Shown here: piece by piece, positions 53,227 to 61,145 of the stretch | Position numbering within the stretch: position 1 is the stretch's first letter | Layout of the letters: every line of letters begins with the position of its first letter | Origin: Bacteroidales bacterium | Lineage (GTDB): Bacteria > Bacteroidota > Bacteroidia > Bacteroidales > UBA932 | DNA length: 64,000 nucleotides | NCBI GenBank assembly: GCA_022648685.1 | Contig: JALCMW010000009.1 | Span: 1-64,000, forward strand | Reading direction: 5' to 3' | Notes under the pieces: model-generated | The model's database searches: none | Told to the model about the DNA's origin: nothing | Seen by the model: only the letters and a program-made list of their open reading frames with translations | Made by a program: the position numbers and the translations under genes

Positions 53227-53709
53227 TTATTCGTTAACCTTATCTGCTGCAACATCCTCAGCGGCGGATTCCGCTGCATCATCGGTTCCGTTTTCTTTGC
53301 CTGATTCTTCTTCCGGATCAACGAAGTCGAGGGAAGCGTATTTTACAAGACAATTATACCAATCGACGATTTTCTTCATATGCGAGACATAAAATTTGTC
53401 AGGATCATATTCCGGAATCGCTTTGGCAAACAATGCTTTCAATTCATCGGACGAAGACTTGGAAGAAGGAGCTTCGGCCTCACCGAGAACATCCTTGAGC
53501 TTAAGCATCACATCCTTGAGCTTGATTTCTCCTTCCATTGTATAAATGGAAATATCAGCCAGAGTGGTTATTTTGCTGTTCAAGTCAAAACAACTGCGGG
53601 TATTGTCCGAAAGGGACTCTACTATGGCGCCCTTTCTGGCCTGTGCAAGATATCTGAATAATCCGTGGTAACCGGATACTGATAAGATTTTGGTTAAATC
53701 AGTTTTCAT
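53227..53709 (-). CDS. DUF5606 family protein
   Basis: This protein of about 160 residues starts MKTDLTKILSVSGYHGLFRY, the family N-terminus. Further conserved blocks are ITTLADISIYTMEGEIKLKD and PEYDPDKFYVSHMKKIVDWYN. The C-terminal 40 residues are acidic and low in complexity. It is cytosolic with no catalytic motif. An in-frame ATG at 53727 would extend the start, but the family begins at MKTDL. Function unknown. It lies 11 bases before rimO and 30 bases after coaE, in the same operon. Confidence 0.8.
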   Translation of the reverse strand: MKTDLTKILSVSGYHGLFRYLAQARKGAIVESLSDNTRSCFDLNSKITTLADISIYTMEGEIKLKDVMLKLKDVLGEAEAPSSKSSSDELKALFAKAIPEYDPDKFYVSHMKKIVDWYNCLVKYASLDFVDPEEESGKENGTDDAAESAAEDVAADKVNE

Positions 53710-53739
53710 ATCAATTTCTTTTTTCACAAAGATAATACT

Positions 53740-54381
53740 TTATTTCCAAAGACCCTCAAAAGCCTCATCTACCTTTCTGAAAAGCGAGTCTTTTCCTGAA
53801 TCGTTCATTATCAAGGCATCGACCATGGAATTGCGGCCGATTCCGTTTGAAAAATCATTCATAAGCTTTTGACATTCGATCCTTGCACCGATCATTTCAG
53901 GAGAAACGCCATCCCGTTCTTCGGCTCTTTTGCGCCGTAAATAAAGAGGGGCATCAACAAGAATGATCTTGTCGGCAAGTCCCCGGAATAAAGGTTTCTC
54001 CAAAATTATGGCGGACTCGATTACGACAAACGGCACAGGACCGTATCCGCACCAGGGAACGGAAGAAGAATAGACGGATTTGCGCCATGAGATAAAATCG
54101 GCCAGCAACGCAGGATGAACGACGGACTCGAGTTTTTCCAGAGCTGAAACGTCGGCGAAAACAAGCGATGCAAGTTTTTTCCTGTTCAAAGAACCGTCGG
54201 GACAAAGCAAACCGGTTCCAAACAGCTCAGTTACGGATTGCTTCAGCAAATGATTTTCATCATATAATACACGTACAGCCCTATCACTGTCATAGACATC
54301 GACTCCTTTACCCGACAAATAGGAACAGACAACGGATTTACCGCTCCCGATACCGCCAGTTATTGCAACAGTTTTTATCAT
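53740..54381 (-). CDS. coaE: Dephospho-CoA kinase
   Basis: This 213-residue P-loop kinase starts VAITGGIGSGKSVVCSYL (Walker A). It has LFGTGLLCPDGSLNRKKLAS, VESAIILEKPLFRGLADKII and ERDGVSPEMIGARIECQ, matching CoaE. It phosphorylates dephospho-CoA in the last step of coenzyme A synthesis. Its start overlaps the end of the ybbR-like gene by 4 bases, so translation is coupled. Length is typical. Confidence 0.94.
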   Translation of the reverse strand: MIKTVAITGGIGSGKSVVCSYLSGKGVDVYDSDRAVRVLYDENHLLKQSVTELFGTGLLCPDGSLNRKKLASLVFADVSALEKLESVVHPALLADFISWRKSVYSSSVPWCGYGPVPFVVIESAIILEKPLFRGLADKIILVDAPLYLRRKRAEERDGVSPEMIGARIECQKLMNDFSNGIGRNSMVDALIMNDSGKDSLFRKVDEAFEGLWK

Positions 54382-55355
54382 TTTTCACTTTCCACGCAAT
54401 CAAAAACCATCGGATCCGTAACATAATTAATCACGCCTTCAGGCAATTTTCCGGTTTTCGGGACGCAACGGCCGTTTATCGAAGCGGCGAAATCAGAATA
54501 ATCGATGTAAAACCTCACTTTACCGGAAGGATCCGAGATAAGAGGGAAAATGCAGCGGAATAAAACCGTTGCCTTTGAAGGATAAACAGCCATCTTTTTC
54601 CCCTGGGGAATATCCCTGACGGTTATGGGAACGACATCTTTTACTTCAACATAACGGGACACGTCAAGAGAATAGTTGACTTCCCCGGCAGAGATCCGAA
54701 CCCCTTTGATTTTTTCTATCCTGACAATGCCGTGGGCACTGGAATGGATATCCGATAAATCGATAGTCTGCGTACGCACCCTGTCTATCTGGGCAAGGCG
54801 AAAAGGCTCGCCGTATATTATCACGGAATCCGGATCAAGCTTCATATCGGTGACAGCCATATACTGCTGCCTGAAATCAAGAATACGCATGGCTTGCACC
54901 GGCACTTTTTTATGATTTACGGAAGGAAATCTGAAAAATACTTCTTTGGATGTAAAGGCTTCCAGACTTACACCGTCACCGAAAATATCGTTGACATAAT
55001 TTCCAAGAGATTCGGAAGATATCGAGTATAAATCCCCTTCCTTATAATGCAAATCGGATTTTGCAAAACGGACCTGAACCGACTTTCGTCCCGGAGCATG
55101 CCTTATTCTTATCAGATTGAATCCGGTGGTCCGGCAGCGGGCGGCTATGGAAACCGCGTTGGAAGATAATCCAGAATGTCCGTCGATATTGCTTTCAGCA
55201 ACAACAGGGACGCTCACAAGAGACGAATAATCAAGGGAAAGGTTGTGAATAAACCATATACTGAAAGCCAACAGAAAGGATAACAGAAAGACTGTCAGAT
55301 CCCTTCCATTGATTTTCAGTTTTTCCAGTAACTTATTGCAAAAATCCTTCAGCAT
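54378..55355 (-). CDS. YbbR/CdaR-like membrane protein
   Basis: This 325-residue protein has one N-terminal transmembrane helix (LTVFLLSFLLAFSIWFIHNL) and an extracytoplasmic part with YbbR-type beta-rich domains, such as VVAESNIDGHSGLSS, DPDSVIIYGEPFRLAQIDRV and VVPITVRDIPQGKKMAVYPS. Firmicute CdaR regulates the diadenylate cyclase CdaA, but no cdaA is adjacent here, so a link to c-di-AMP is unproven. It lies between yajC (18-base gap) and coaE (4-base overlap), the usual Bacteroidota neighbourhood. Confidence 0.8.
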   Translation of the reverse strand: MLKDFCNKLLEKLKINGRDLTVFLLSFLLAFSIWFIHNLSLDYSSLVSVPVVAESNIDGHSGLSSNAVSIAARCRTTGFNLIRIRHAPGRKSVQVRFAKSDLHYKEGDLYSISSESLGNYVNDIFGDGVSLEAFTSKEVFFRFPSVNHKKVPVQAMRILDFRQQYMAVTDMKLDPDSVIIYGEPFRLAQIDRVRTQTIDLSDIHSSAHGIVRIEKIKGVRISAGEVNYSLDVSRYVEVKDVVPITVRDIPQGKKMAVYPSKATVLFRCIFPLISDPSGKVRFYIDYSDFAASINGRCVPKTGKLPEGVINYVTDPMVFDCVESEK

Positions 55356-55373
55356 AAGAACCGGAAAAAAAGA

Positions 55374-55706
55374 CTATTTTTGTGCAGTATCCGAATAATC
55401 CCTTACAAGAGAATTCTTATCTACACGAAGCTTGACATCGCCATCAACCTTGATAAGTATGGATTTGTCTCCGTCTTTGATTTCATCCACAGTACCATAA
55501 ATTCCTCCGACGGTAACGACTTTGTCACCTCTTTTCAACGCTGCACGGAATTTTTCAAGTTCCTTCTGCTGCTTTCTCTGCGGTCTGATAAGGAAAAGCC
55601 ACATGACGACAAAGACAAGGATAATAACCAGCCAGAAACCAAGTTGACTGCCTCCCTGAGGTTTGGAAGCGGCACCTGCCTGCAATAATAATGTAAGAAT
55701 ATTCAT
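55374..55706 (-). CDS. yajC: Preprotein translocase subunit YajC
   Basis: This 110-residue protein has a single N-terminal transmembrane helix (LGFWLVIILVFVVMWLFLIR) followed by PQRKQQKELEKFRAALKRGD and VVTVGGIYGTVDEIKDGDK, the YajC signature. It associates with the SecDF translocase in the inner membrane. It lies between nusB and ybbR in the operon. The secDF genes themselves are not in the window. Confidence 0.93.
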   Translation of the reverse strand: MNILTLLLQAGAASKPQGGSQLGFWLVIILVFVVMWLFLIRPQRKQQKELEKFRAALKRGDKVVTVGGIYGTVDEIKDGDKSILIKVDGDVKLRVDKNSLVRDYSDTAQK

Positions 55707-55781
55707 AATATGATTTGTTTATTTAACGGCAAAAATAAAACAATAAACGATAATAACCTAGAATTAAACCCAGGATAAGAT

Positions 55782-56735
55782 TCAACCGTTTTTGTTTATT
55801 AGCCCGTCTCCGGCCATTTTCTGTATTAGGACATCCAGCAAACCGTTTACGAAAGATCTGCTCTTTGGCGTACTGTAATATTTGGAAATCTCGACATACT
55901 CATTGATTGAAACATTAACCGGAATATCCGGGAAACTGCAGGCTTCCGCCAAGCCCATTATGATCAAGACGACATCGGTAATGAAAAGCCTGTCTTTATC
56001 CCATTTTGGAACCGATCCGGCTATCATTTCGTAATAACGCTCATATCCCGTAAAAGCGGATCTGAGCAGTTTTACGGAAAAAACCTTGTCGCTGCTTACG
56101 GTAGGATCCTTAAGCTTGATTATATCACTCTGATATAACGGCGGGAGATTCCACCGTATGCCTTTGGCAAGATCCGAAAGGGTACGGCAGCAATATGTCA
56201 ACGAATAAGCCAGATCGTCATTCCAATAAACCGACATATCTTCAAGGATTACAGCCAGATCACTGCTGTCTACAAATTCCTCTTCATAGATTTTTCTGAA
56301 TAATTTCGCATCACCGGATAATGAAGAAGCCGGATCAGACATATATTTTTCAAAATACGGCTTTATCCTTATGGAATCATACAATTTTCTAATAAATGCA
56401 TCATTCTGCTCCCAGGAAAATTTCTTGCGTGAAAATATTTTAGTGAAATCGGGATCGGAAGCAAGCAAAGGAGCTATACCGTTGTTCACGAATTTGAGAT
56501 TGGGCGTTTTTTCTTCTTCGGAAGGATTGAATTTATTCTTCAAAGCCTCCGTACGCCGTTTCGCCTCGTCGGTAATAGACGGGATTATGCCTAACATGAA
56601 AATATAAAGATTCCTGGCGGATTCACATGAGATTTCAAGTTGGGCTTCCGCTTCCTTCAGGGACATGGACGGATTCTCAGCATAGGCATACAAAACTTTA
56701 AAAACCTTTATCCTGAGTATTCTTCTGTTAAGCAT
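55782..56735 (-). CDS. nusB: Transcription antitermination factor NusB, long form
   Basis: This protein of about 317 residues is much longer than classical NusB (about 140). The start MLNRRILRIKVFKVLYAY is the typical Bacteroidota NusB N-terminus. The C-terminal NusB fold includes LRSAFTGYERYYEMIAGSVP and DIPVNVSINEYVEISKYYST. NusB with NusE (S10) binds boxA in rRNA antitermination. I chose ATG 56735, because upstream residues lack family similarity and would cross the promoter at 56755. It is first in a seven-gene operon. Confidence 0.9.
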   Translation of the reverse strand: MLNRRILRIKVFKVLYAYAENPSMSLKEAEAQLEISCESARNLYIFMLGIIPSITDEAKRRTEALKNKFNPSEEEKTPNLKFVNNGIAPLLASDPDFTKIFSRKKFSWEQNDAFIRKLYDSIRIKPYFEKYMSDPASSLSGDAKLFRKIYEEEFVDSSDLAVILEDMSVYWNDDLAYSLTYCCRTLSDLAKGIRWNLPPLYQSDIIKLKDPTVSSDKVFSVKLLRSAFTGYERYYEMIAGSVPKWDKDRLFITDVVLIIMGLAEACSFPDIPVNVSINEYVEISKYYSTPKSRSFVNGLLDVLIQKMAGDGLINKNG

Positions 56736-56754
56736 GATTTCAAACAAATTTATG

Positions 56755-56762
56755 CAAAGATA
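56755..56762 (-). promoter_or_regulatory. nusB operon promoter, -7 box
   Basis: On the minus strand TATCTTTG lies 20 bases before the ATG at 56735. Confidence 0.6.
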
Positions 56763-56785
56763 ATATGAGATTTCAGATTTTTTCC

Positions 56786-56793
56786 TATTTTTG
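56786..56793 (+). promoter_or_regulatory. DUF3276 promoter, -7 box
   Basis: TATTTTTG lies 30 bases before the ATG at 56823 and is divergent to the nusB box. Confidence 0.5.
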
Positions 56794-56822
56794 TATAACA
56801 ATTTTTATTAAAATTTCGGATT

Positions 56823-57275
56823 ATGTACAGTGAGGATTACGATCATGCCCATACCTTGGATCATTCATCCGAGGACATCTATTCAAAATCGGTCAGAGCA
56901 GGAAAACGCACTTATTTTTTTGACGTAAAAACGACAAGAGGGAAAGATGATTTTTATCTGACGATAACGGAAAGCAAGCGCAAACAGGAAAAAGACGGCA
57001 GTTTCACTTACGACAAACACAAAATCTTCCTGTACAAAGAAGATTTCGACAAATTCGCCGAGGGACTTGAAGATTCCATAAAATACATTAGGGAGAATTG
57101 CCTGAAAGACATTCCTGCGGAGTCGGAAAACACTGATAACGGATCCGATACCGGTAATGCGGAAGCTACCGGCAATCCGGAGGACAATCAAGAAAGCAAT
57201 CAAAAAAACAGTCAAGAAGACAAAGGGGAAAGCGATACCAAACGTTTCACCGATGTCAAATTCGAAGAACTGTAA
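56823..57275 (+). CDS. DUF3276 / PUR-alpha-like nucleic-acid-binding protein
   Basis: This 150-residue protein has the PUR-like core SVRAGKRTYFFDVKTTRGKD, FYLTITESKRKQEKDGSFTY and KHKIFLYKEDFDKFAEGLED, an N-terminal tail and a Glu/Asn-rich C-terminus. PUR repeats bind single-stranded DNA and RNA. Bacteroidota forms are small and common and probably dimerise. Its exact role is unknown. It is a single gene divergent from the nusB operon, convergent with kamA. Confidence 0.82.
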   Translation: MYSEDYDHAHTLDHSSEDIYSKSVRAGKRTYFFDVKTTRGKDDFYLTITESKRKQEKDGSFTYDKHKIFLYKEDFDKFAEGLEDSIKYIRENCLKDIPAESENTDNGSDTGNAEATGNPEDNQESNQKNSQEDKGESDTKRFTDVKFEEL

Positions 57276-57302
57276 TCAAGACACCTGCCGTTCCCTCATA
57301 TT

Positions 57303-58421
57303 TCACTTTTTTTCATCATACCGTTCCGGTTCCGGATAACGGTAAATTTTGCCCTCATAATTTTCAAATACATATTCCTTCTCATCGTGAGAAATCTGGT
57401 AATTGTAGTTTATCGGCACTTTACCGCCCCCGCCCGGAGCATCTATGACAAACTTCGGCACTGCAAAACCGGAAATGAACCCTTGGAGATCATGTACTAT
57501 CTTTATTCCTGTTTCCACGGTAGTACGGAAATGGGATATGCCTCTCGACAAATCGCATTGATATAGATAATAAGGTCTGACCCTGTTATGAACAAGCTTG
57601 TACATAAGATCTTTCATCACCGGGGTATTATCATTGATTCCTCTCAGAAGCACTGTCTGATTCCCCAGAGGTATGCCTGCATCGGCTATTTTCCTGCAAG
57701 CTTTCGATGAAGCCGGAGTAATTTCGTTCGGATGATTGAAATGCGTATTGATCCATATCGGCTGATATTTTTTAAGCATGTCAAGCAATTCATCCGTTAT
57801 CCTCATAGGCATTACTACGGGGACACGAGTCCCTATCCTTACGATATCCACATGAGGGATATCCCTGAGCCCCTGAATGATATGCTCCAGCTTTCCCGTA
57901 GCCATGACCAAAGGATCGCCGCCTGAGATAAGCACATCCCTGACTTCCGTATGGCGTCTTATATATTTCAATGCATTCTGCAGTGCGGCCTCACCTATTA
58001 TCCTGTCGCCCTCCCCTACAAGCCGCCTTCTGGTACAGTGCCTGCAATAAGTGGAACACTTCAGAGTAACCAGGAAAAGCACCCTGTCCGGATAACGATG
58101 TACTATATGAGGGACAGGACTGTCGCCGTCTTCATTAAGAGGATCCGTCTGATCGTCGCCGCAAGGGTATGTTTCCATTATCGAAGGAATACATTGCTTT
58201 TTGACAGGATCGTCCGGATCGTCCGGATTGATAAGGGATAGATAGTATGGGGTTATTCCCATCCTGAAAAATTTAAGGCACTGCCCTATATCCGATTTAT
58301 CCTTTTCGGTCAAGGGAAACCATTTGGACAAAGTATCCACAGAAGTTATTCTGTGCTTCACTTGCCAGATCCAATTATCCCAATCGGGATATTTGGCGGC
58401 CAATTGTTCCGTTCTAGTCAT
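57303..58421 (-). CDS. KamA-type lysine 2,3-aminomutase (radical SAM, PLP), zinc-site-lacking form
   Basis: This 372-residue radical SAM/PLP enzyme has the Fe-S triad in CSTYCRHCTRRR (Cys122, Cys126, Cys129) and the PLP lysine Lys334 in DAPGGGGK. The lysine-recognising aspartates Asp290 (YQCDLSRG) and Asp327 (VIDAPG) are kept, each offset by three from the Clostridium subterminale enzyme. Lysine to beta-lysine is therefore the likely reaction. The Zn-binding cysteines are all absent: the residue equivalent to Cys268 is Asn265, and the C-terminal CxCxxC tail is missing because the protein ends at 372. It starts 21 bases after the ATP-grasp gene, and no lysine-fermentation genes are adjacent. 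Confidence 0.9.
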   Translation of the reverse strand: MTRTEQLAAKYPDWDNWIWQVKHRITSVDTLSKWFPLTEKDKSDIGQCLKFFRMGITPYYLSLINPDDPDDPVKKQCIPSIMETYPCGDDQTDPLNEDGDSPVPHIVHRYPDRVLFLVTLKCSTYCRHCTRRRLVGEGDRIIGEAALQNALKYIRRHTEVRDVLISGGDPLVMATGKLEHIIQGLRDIPHVDIVRIGTRVPVVMPMRITDELLDMLKKYQPIWINTHFNHPNEITPASSKACRKIADAGIPLGNQTVLLRGINDNTPVMKDLMYKLVHNRVRPYYLYQCDLSRGISHFRTTVETGIKIVHDLQGFISGFAVPKFVIDAPGGGGKVPINYNYQISHDEKEYVFENYEGKIYRYPEPERYDEKK

Positions 58422-58442
58422 GATTAATTACAAATACAAGGT

Positions 58443-59483
58443 TCAAAGACCCAGACGCATTACAGCTGTTTTGTATATTTCGTAAATAAGAGAATCATAG
58501 TCGATTCCGCATGCGGCGGCAATCATAGGAAAATCGCTGTACCCCGGAGCAAGGCCGGGAAGCGGATTGATCTCGAGAAAACAAGGATGTCCCATGGCAT
58601 CCATACGGAAATCCATACGGGAAATGTCATGGCAGCCCAAAGCATTGAAAACCGTCTTGGAAGCTATTGTCATTTCTTTCAAAGCATCATCGGACAATTC
58701 CGCAGGACATTTGTAATCGACATATTCGGCATATCCGCATTTTACTTTGTAACTGTATACCTTATAATTCCTTTGGGTATTGCCTTTATAGATTATTTCC
58801 ATGGGAGGAAAAACACGTACGTTTTCCCCGTTGCCCAAAAGGCCTACGGTAAACTCCCTGCCAGGAAGATATTCCTCAACCAGTGCATCTTCCCCGTAAA
58901 TGGAAAATTCACCTTTCAGAATACCGGACAATTCTTCTTCCGATTCTGCAACACAGCATTCGGAAATACCTTTCCCGGATCCTTCGGCATTGGGTTTGAC
59001 TATAACCGGATAATGAATTCCCGCAAGTGAAGTCTCCATGCCCGGCGATATTACACGATAGCCGGCTGTACGGACACCGTATGAAGCGACAAGGCGTTTG
59101 CAAAGCGCTTTGTCCAGGGCTATGGAAAGAGCCGCGGCATCAGAACCCGTATACGGAATTCCGGCAATGCCGAGCAAAGCCGGGACCTGGGCTTCCCTGT
59201 CCCGGCCGCCTTTTCCCTCTGCGATGTTGAATGCGATTTCAATTCCGCTTTTACGGATATTATCGCAAATAAAGGAATCGGCTTCGATTATTTCCGATTC
59301 CACTCCATACTTTGATAATGATTTGCATATTGCTCCGACAGTAGCAGGATTATCGAATTCCGCCTCATCGTCAGGCACATTTGCGGAACCGGATGCTGCA
59401 TGCTTCAAGTTGCAGATGATTCCTGTCTTCAAAGACCGAAGACCTAAAGGAACAGATGGTTCCTCTTCTGATATTTCTTCCAT
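58443..59483 (-). CDS. ATP-grasp ligase, D-alanine--D-alanine ligase-like
   Basis: This 346-residue ATP-grasp protein resembles D-Ala-D-Ala ligase in its C-terminal two thirds. ATP-binding KPNAEGSGKGIS (163-174), EEYLPGREFTVGLLGN and metal-binding EINPLPGLAPGYSDFPMIA are visible. The Ddl N-terminal motif GGxSxExxVS, which holds the catalytic glutamate, is absent, and the EGSS serine pair is changed to EGSG. Hence the substrate pocket is probably not for two D-alanines. It is the first gene of a two-gene operon with kamA and has its own promoter. Ligation of beta-lysine or a peptide is inferred. Confidence 0.8.
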   Translation of the reverse strand: MEEISEEEPSVPLGLRSLKTGIICNLKHAASGSANVPDDEAEFDNPATVGAICKSLSKYGVESEIIEADSFICDNIRKSGIEIAFNIAEGKGGRDREAQVPALLGIAGIPYTGSDAAALSIALDKALCKRLVASYGVRTAGYRVISPGMETSLAGIHYPVIVKPNAEGSGKGISECCVAESEEELSGILKGEFSIYGEDALVEEYLPGREFTVGLLGNGENVRVFPPMEIIYKGNTQRNYKVYSYKVKCGYAEYVDYKCPAELSDDALKEMTIASKTVFNALGCHDISRMDFRMDAMGHPCFLEINPLPGLAPGYSDFPMIAAACGIDYDSLIYEIYKTAVMRLGL

Positions 59484-59533
59484 TTTTTAAAGAAACAGTT
59501 TATAACAAACTTCCTTAATTAAAATTCAGGCGG

Positions 59534-59541
59534 CAAAAATA
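59534..59541 (-). promoter_or_regulatory. ATP-grasp-kamA operon promoter, -7 box
   Basis: On the minus strand TATTTTTG lies 51 bases before the ATP-grasp ATG at 59483. It is divergent from the MATE gene, with 197 bases to the MATE start at 59738. Confidence 0.5.
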
Positions 59542-59737
59542 GACTATACTCTTCTAATGTGCAAGAAGAATCTGAAATAATTGTCGAAATCTTAATAAAT
59601 CCATTGCCGGCAAGCATCCGGAGCTGCTATTCTACAAAAAAAATAACGGCAGGTAACGTTTTATGATATAGTATCAGGGCATGCTTACCAAGGTTATGAA
59701 GGTCATTTTTATTATTATTGCATATCAAAAACTGCAA

Positions 59738-61099
59738 ATGAAAGAAGAACAAAATGAGAAATTCATAAAAATGACTACCAGCGATCCGGGTAAACTGGTT
59801 TGCGAATTTGCGGTGCCCTCTATCATAAGTATGCTTATAAGCAATATATACAATATGGTGGATACATTGTTTGTAGGAAGACTGGATACCCAGTCCACAG
59901 CCGCTTTGGGAATCGTGTTTTCTTATATGGCACTTATCCAGGCCGTGGCCTTTTTCTTCGGACACGGATCAGCCAACTATATATCGAGGGCGCTTGGAGC
60001 CAGGAATACGAAACAAGCCGAATTCATGGCCGCCACGGGATTTTATTCTGCATTGATATTCGGTATAGCTTTCTCCGTGGCAGGATTCGTTTTCATGGAT
60101 CCTCTTTTGAATTTTTTCGGCTCGACACCGACAATCCTGCCTTATGCAAGGTCTTATTTCATATATATTCTCGTCGGTACGCCTTTTATAGCCGGCTCTT
60201 TCGTCCTCAACAATCAGATGAGACTGCAGGGAAATGCAATGAGCTCCATGATAGGGATTTCCATTGGCGCAGTTCTGAATATAGGATTGGATCCTCTGTT
60301 TATCTTCGGTTTCGGGATGGGAATAGGAGGAGCCGGACTTGCAACAGCAATTTCCCAGATAATCAGTTTTGCCATAATGTTCAACATGGCGGGAAAAAGA
60401 GGAGGAATTGAGATAAGACTCAGGAATTTCAAGCCTAACGTAAGACAATACCGGGAAATTTTCGCCGGAGGATCACCTTCCCTCGCAAGACAAAGCCTTG
60501 CGAGCATAGCTTCTATATGTCTGAACCAATTGGCAGGAGGGTTCGGAGACGCGGCGGTAGCTGCATTTTCGATCGTAAACAGAGTAATGATGTTCGTTTC
60601 GTCCGTCATGCTGGGATTCGGACAGGGATTCCAACCTGTCTGCGGATTCAACTACGGTGCCGGACTTTATGACAGAGTACGTAAGGCTTTCAGGTTTTCG
60701 GCAATTATAGCAACTGCGTATTGCACGATATTCGCTGTCGCAGGAATTTTTTTCGCCCCAGGAATAGTAGCCGTTTTCAGAGCAGGCGACAGCGAAGTGA
60801 TAGCGATAGGAGCAAAACTGCTCAAATACCAATGTTTCGTATACCCGCTGGTGGGGTTCGTGATCCTGACCAACATGTATCTCCAGAACATCAAAAAGAC
60901 GGTCAGCGCAATCACCGTGGCTATGTCACGTCAGGGCATTTTTTTTATTCCCCTGCTTTTCATAGGCGCGGCGCATTTCGGCCTTGACGGCATCATAGCT
61001 GCACAGCCTTTGTCGGATACGTTATCATTCGCACTGTCCCTTCCACTTTGTATTTCAGCACTTAAGGGAATGAAGACAAAAGTACCGGCCGGTATTTGA
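59738..61099 (+). CDS. MATE family efflux transporter
   Basis: This 454-residue protein has twelve predicted transmembrane helices in two MatE domains. The blocks VPSIISMLISNIYNMVDTLF, GHGSANYISRALGARN and GFQPVCGFNYGAGLYDRVRK are typical of the DinF/NorM-like type. It exports organic cations, drugs or metabolites in exchange for H+ or Na+. I chose ATG 59738 because the residues from the earlier ATG at 59681 do not match the family. It is divergent from the ATP-grasp-kamA operon, so it may export the product of that pair. This is inference only. Confidence 0.9.
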   Translation: MKEEQNEKFIKMTTSDPGKLVCEFAVPSIISMLISNIYNMVDTLFVGRLDTQSTAALGIVFSYMALIQAVAFFFGHGSANYISRALGARNTKQAEFMAATGFYSALIFGIAFSVAGFVFMDPLLNFFGSTPTILPYARSYFIYILVGTPFIAGSFVLNNQMRLQGNAMSSMIGISIGAVLNIGLDPLFIFGFGMGIGGAGLATAISQIISFAIMFNMAGKRGGIEIRLRNFKPNVRQYREIFAGGSPSLARQSLASIASICLNQLAGGFGDAAVAAFSIVNRVMMFVSSVMLGFGQGFQPVCGFNYGAGLYDRVRKAFRFSAIIATAYCTIFAVAGIFFAPGIVAVFRAGDSEVIAIGAKLLKYQCFVYPLVGFVILTNMYLQNIKKTVSAITVAMSRQGIFFIPLLFIGAAHFGLDGIIAAQPLSDTLSFALSLPLCISALKGMKTKVPAGI

Positions 61100-61117
61100 T
61101 AATCCTTTCCCTTTTAG

Positions 61118-61125
61118 TAAATTTG
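61118..61125 (+). promoter_or_regulatory. Amidohydrolase-punA-nadE promoter, -7 box
   Basis: TAAATTTG fits TAnnTTTG and lies 20 bases before the ATG at 61146. Confidence 0.5.
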
Positions 61126-61145
61126 AAAACTTTTACATACTTATT

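Noticed and set aside
58443..59483. Calling the ATP-grasp gene ddl
   Set aside because: The N-terminal GGxSxExxVS motif and the catalytic serine pair are missing, and its operon partner is KamA.
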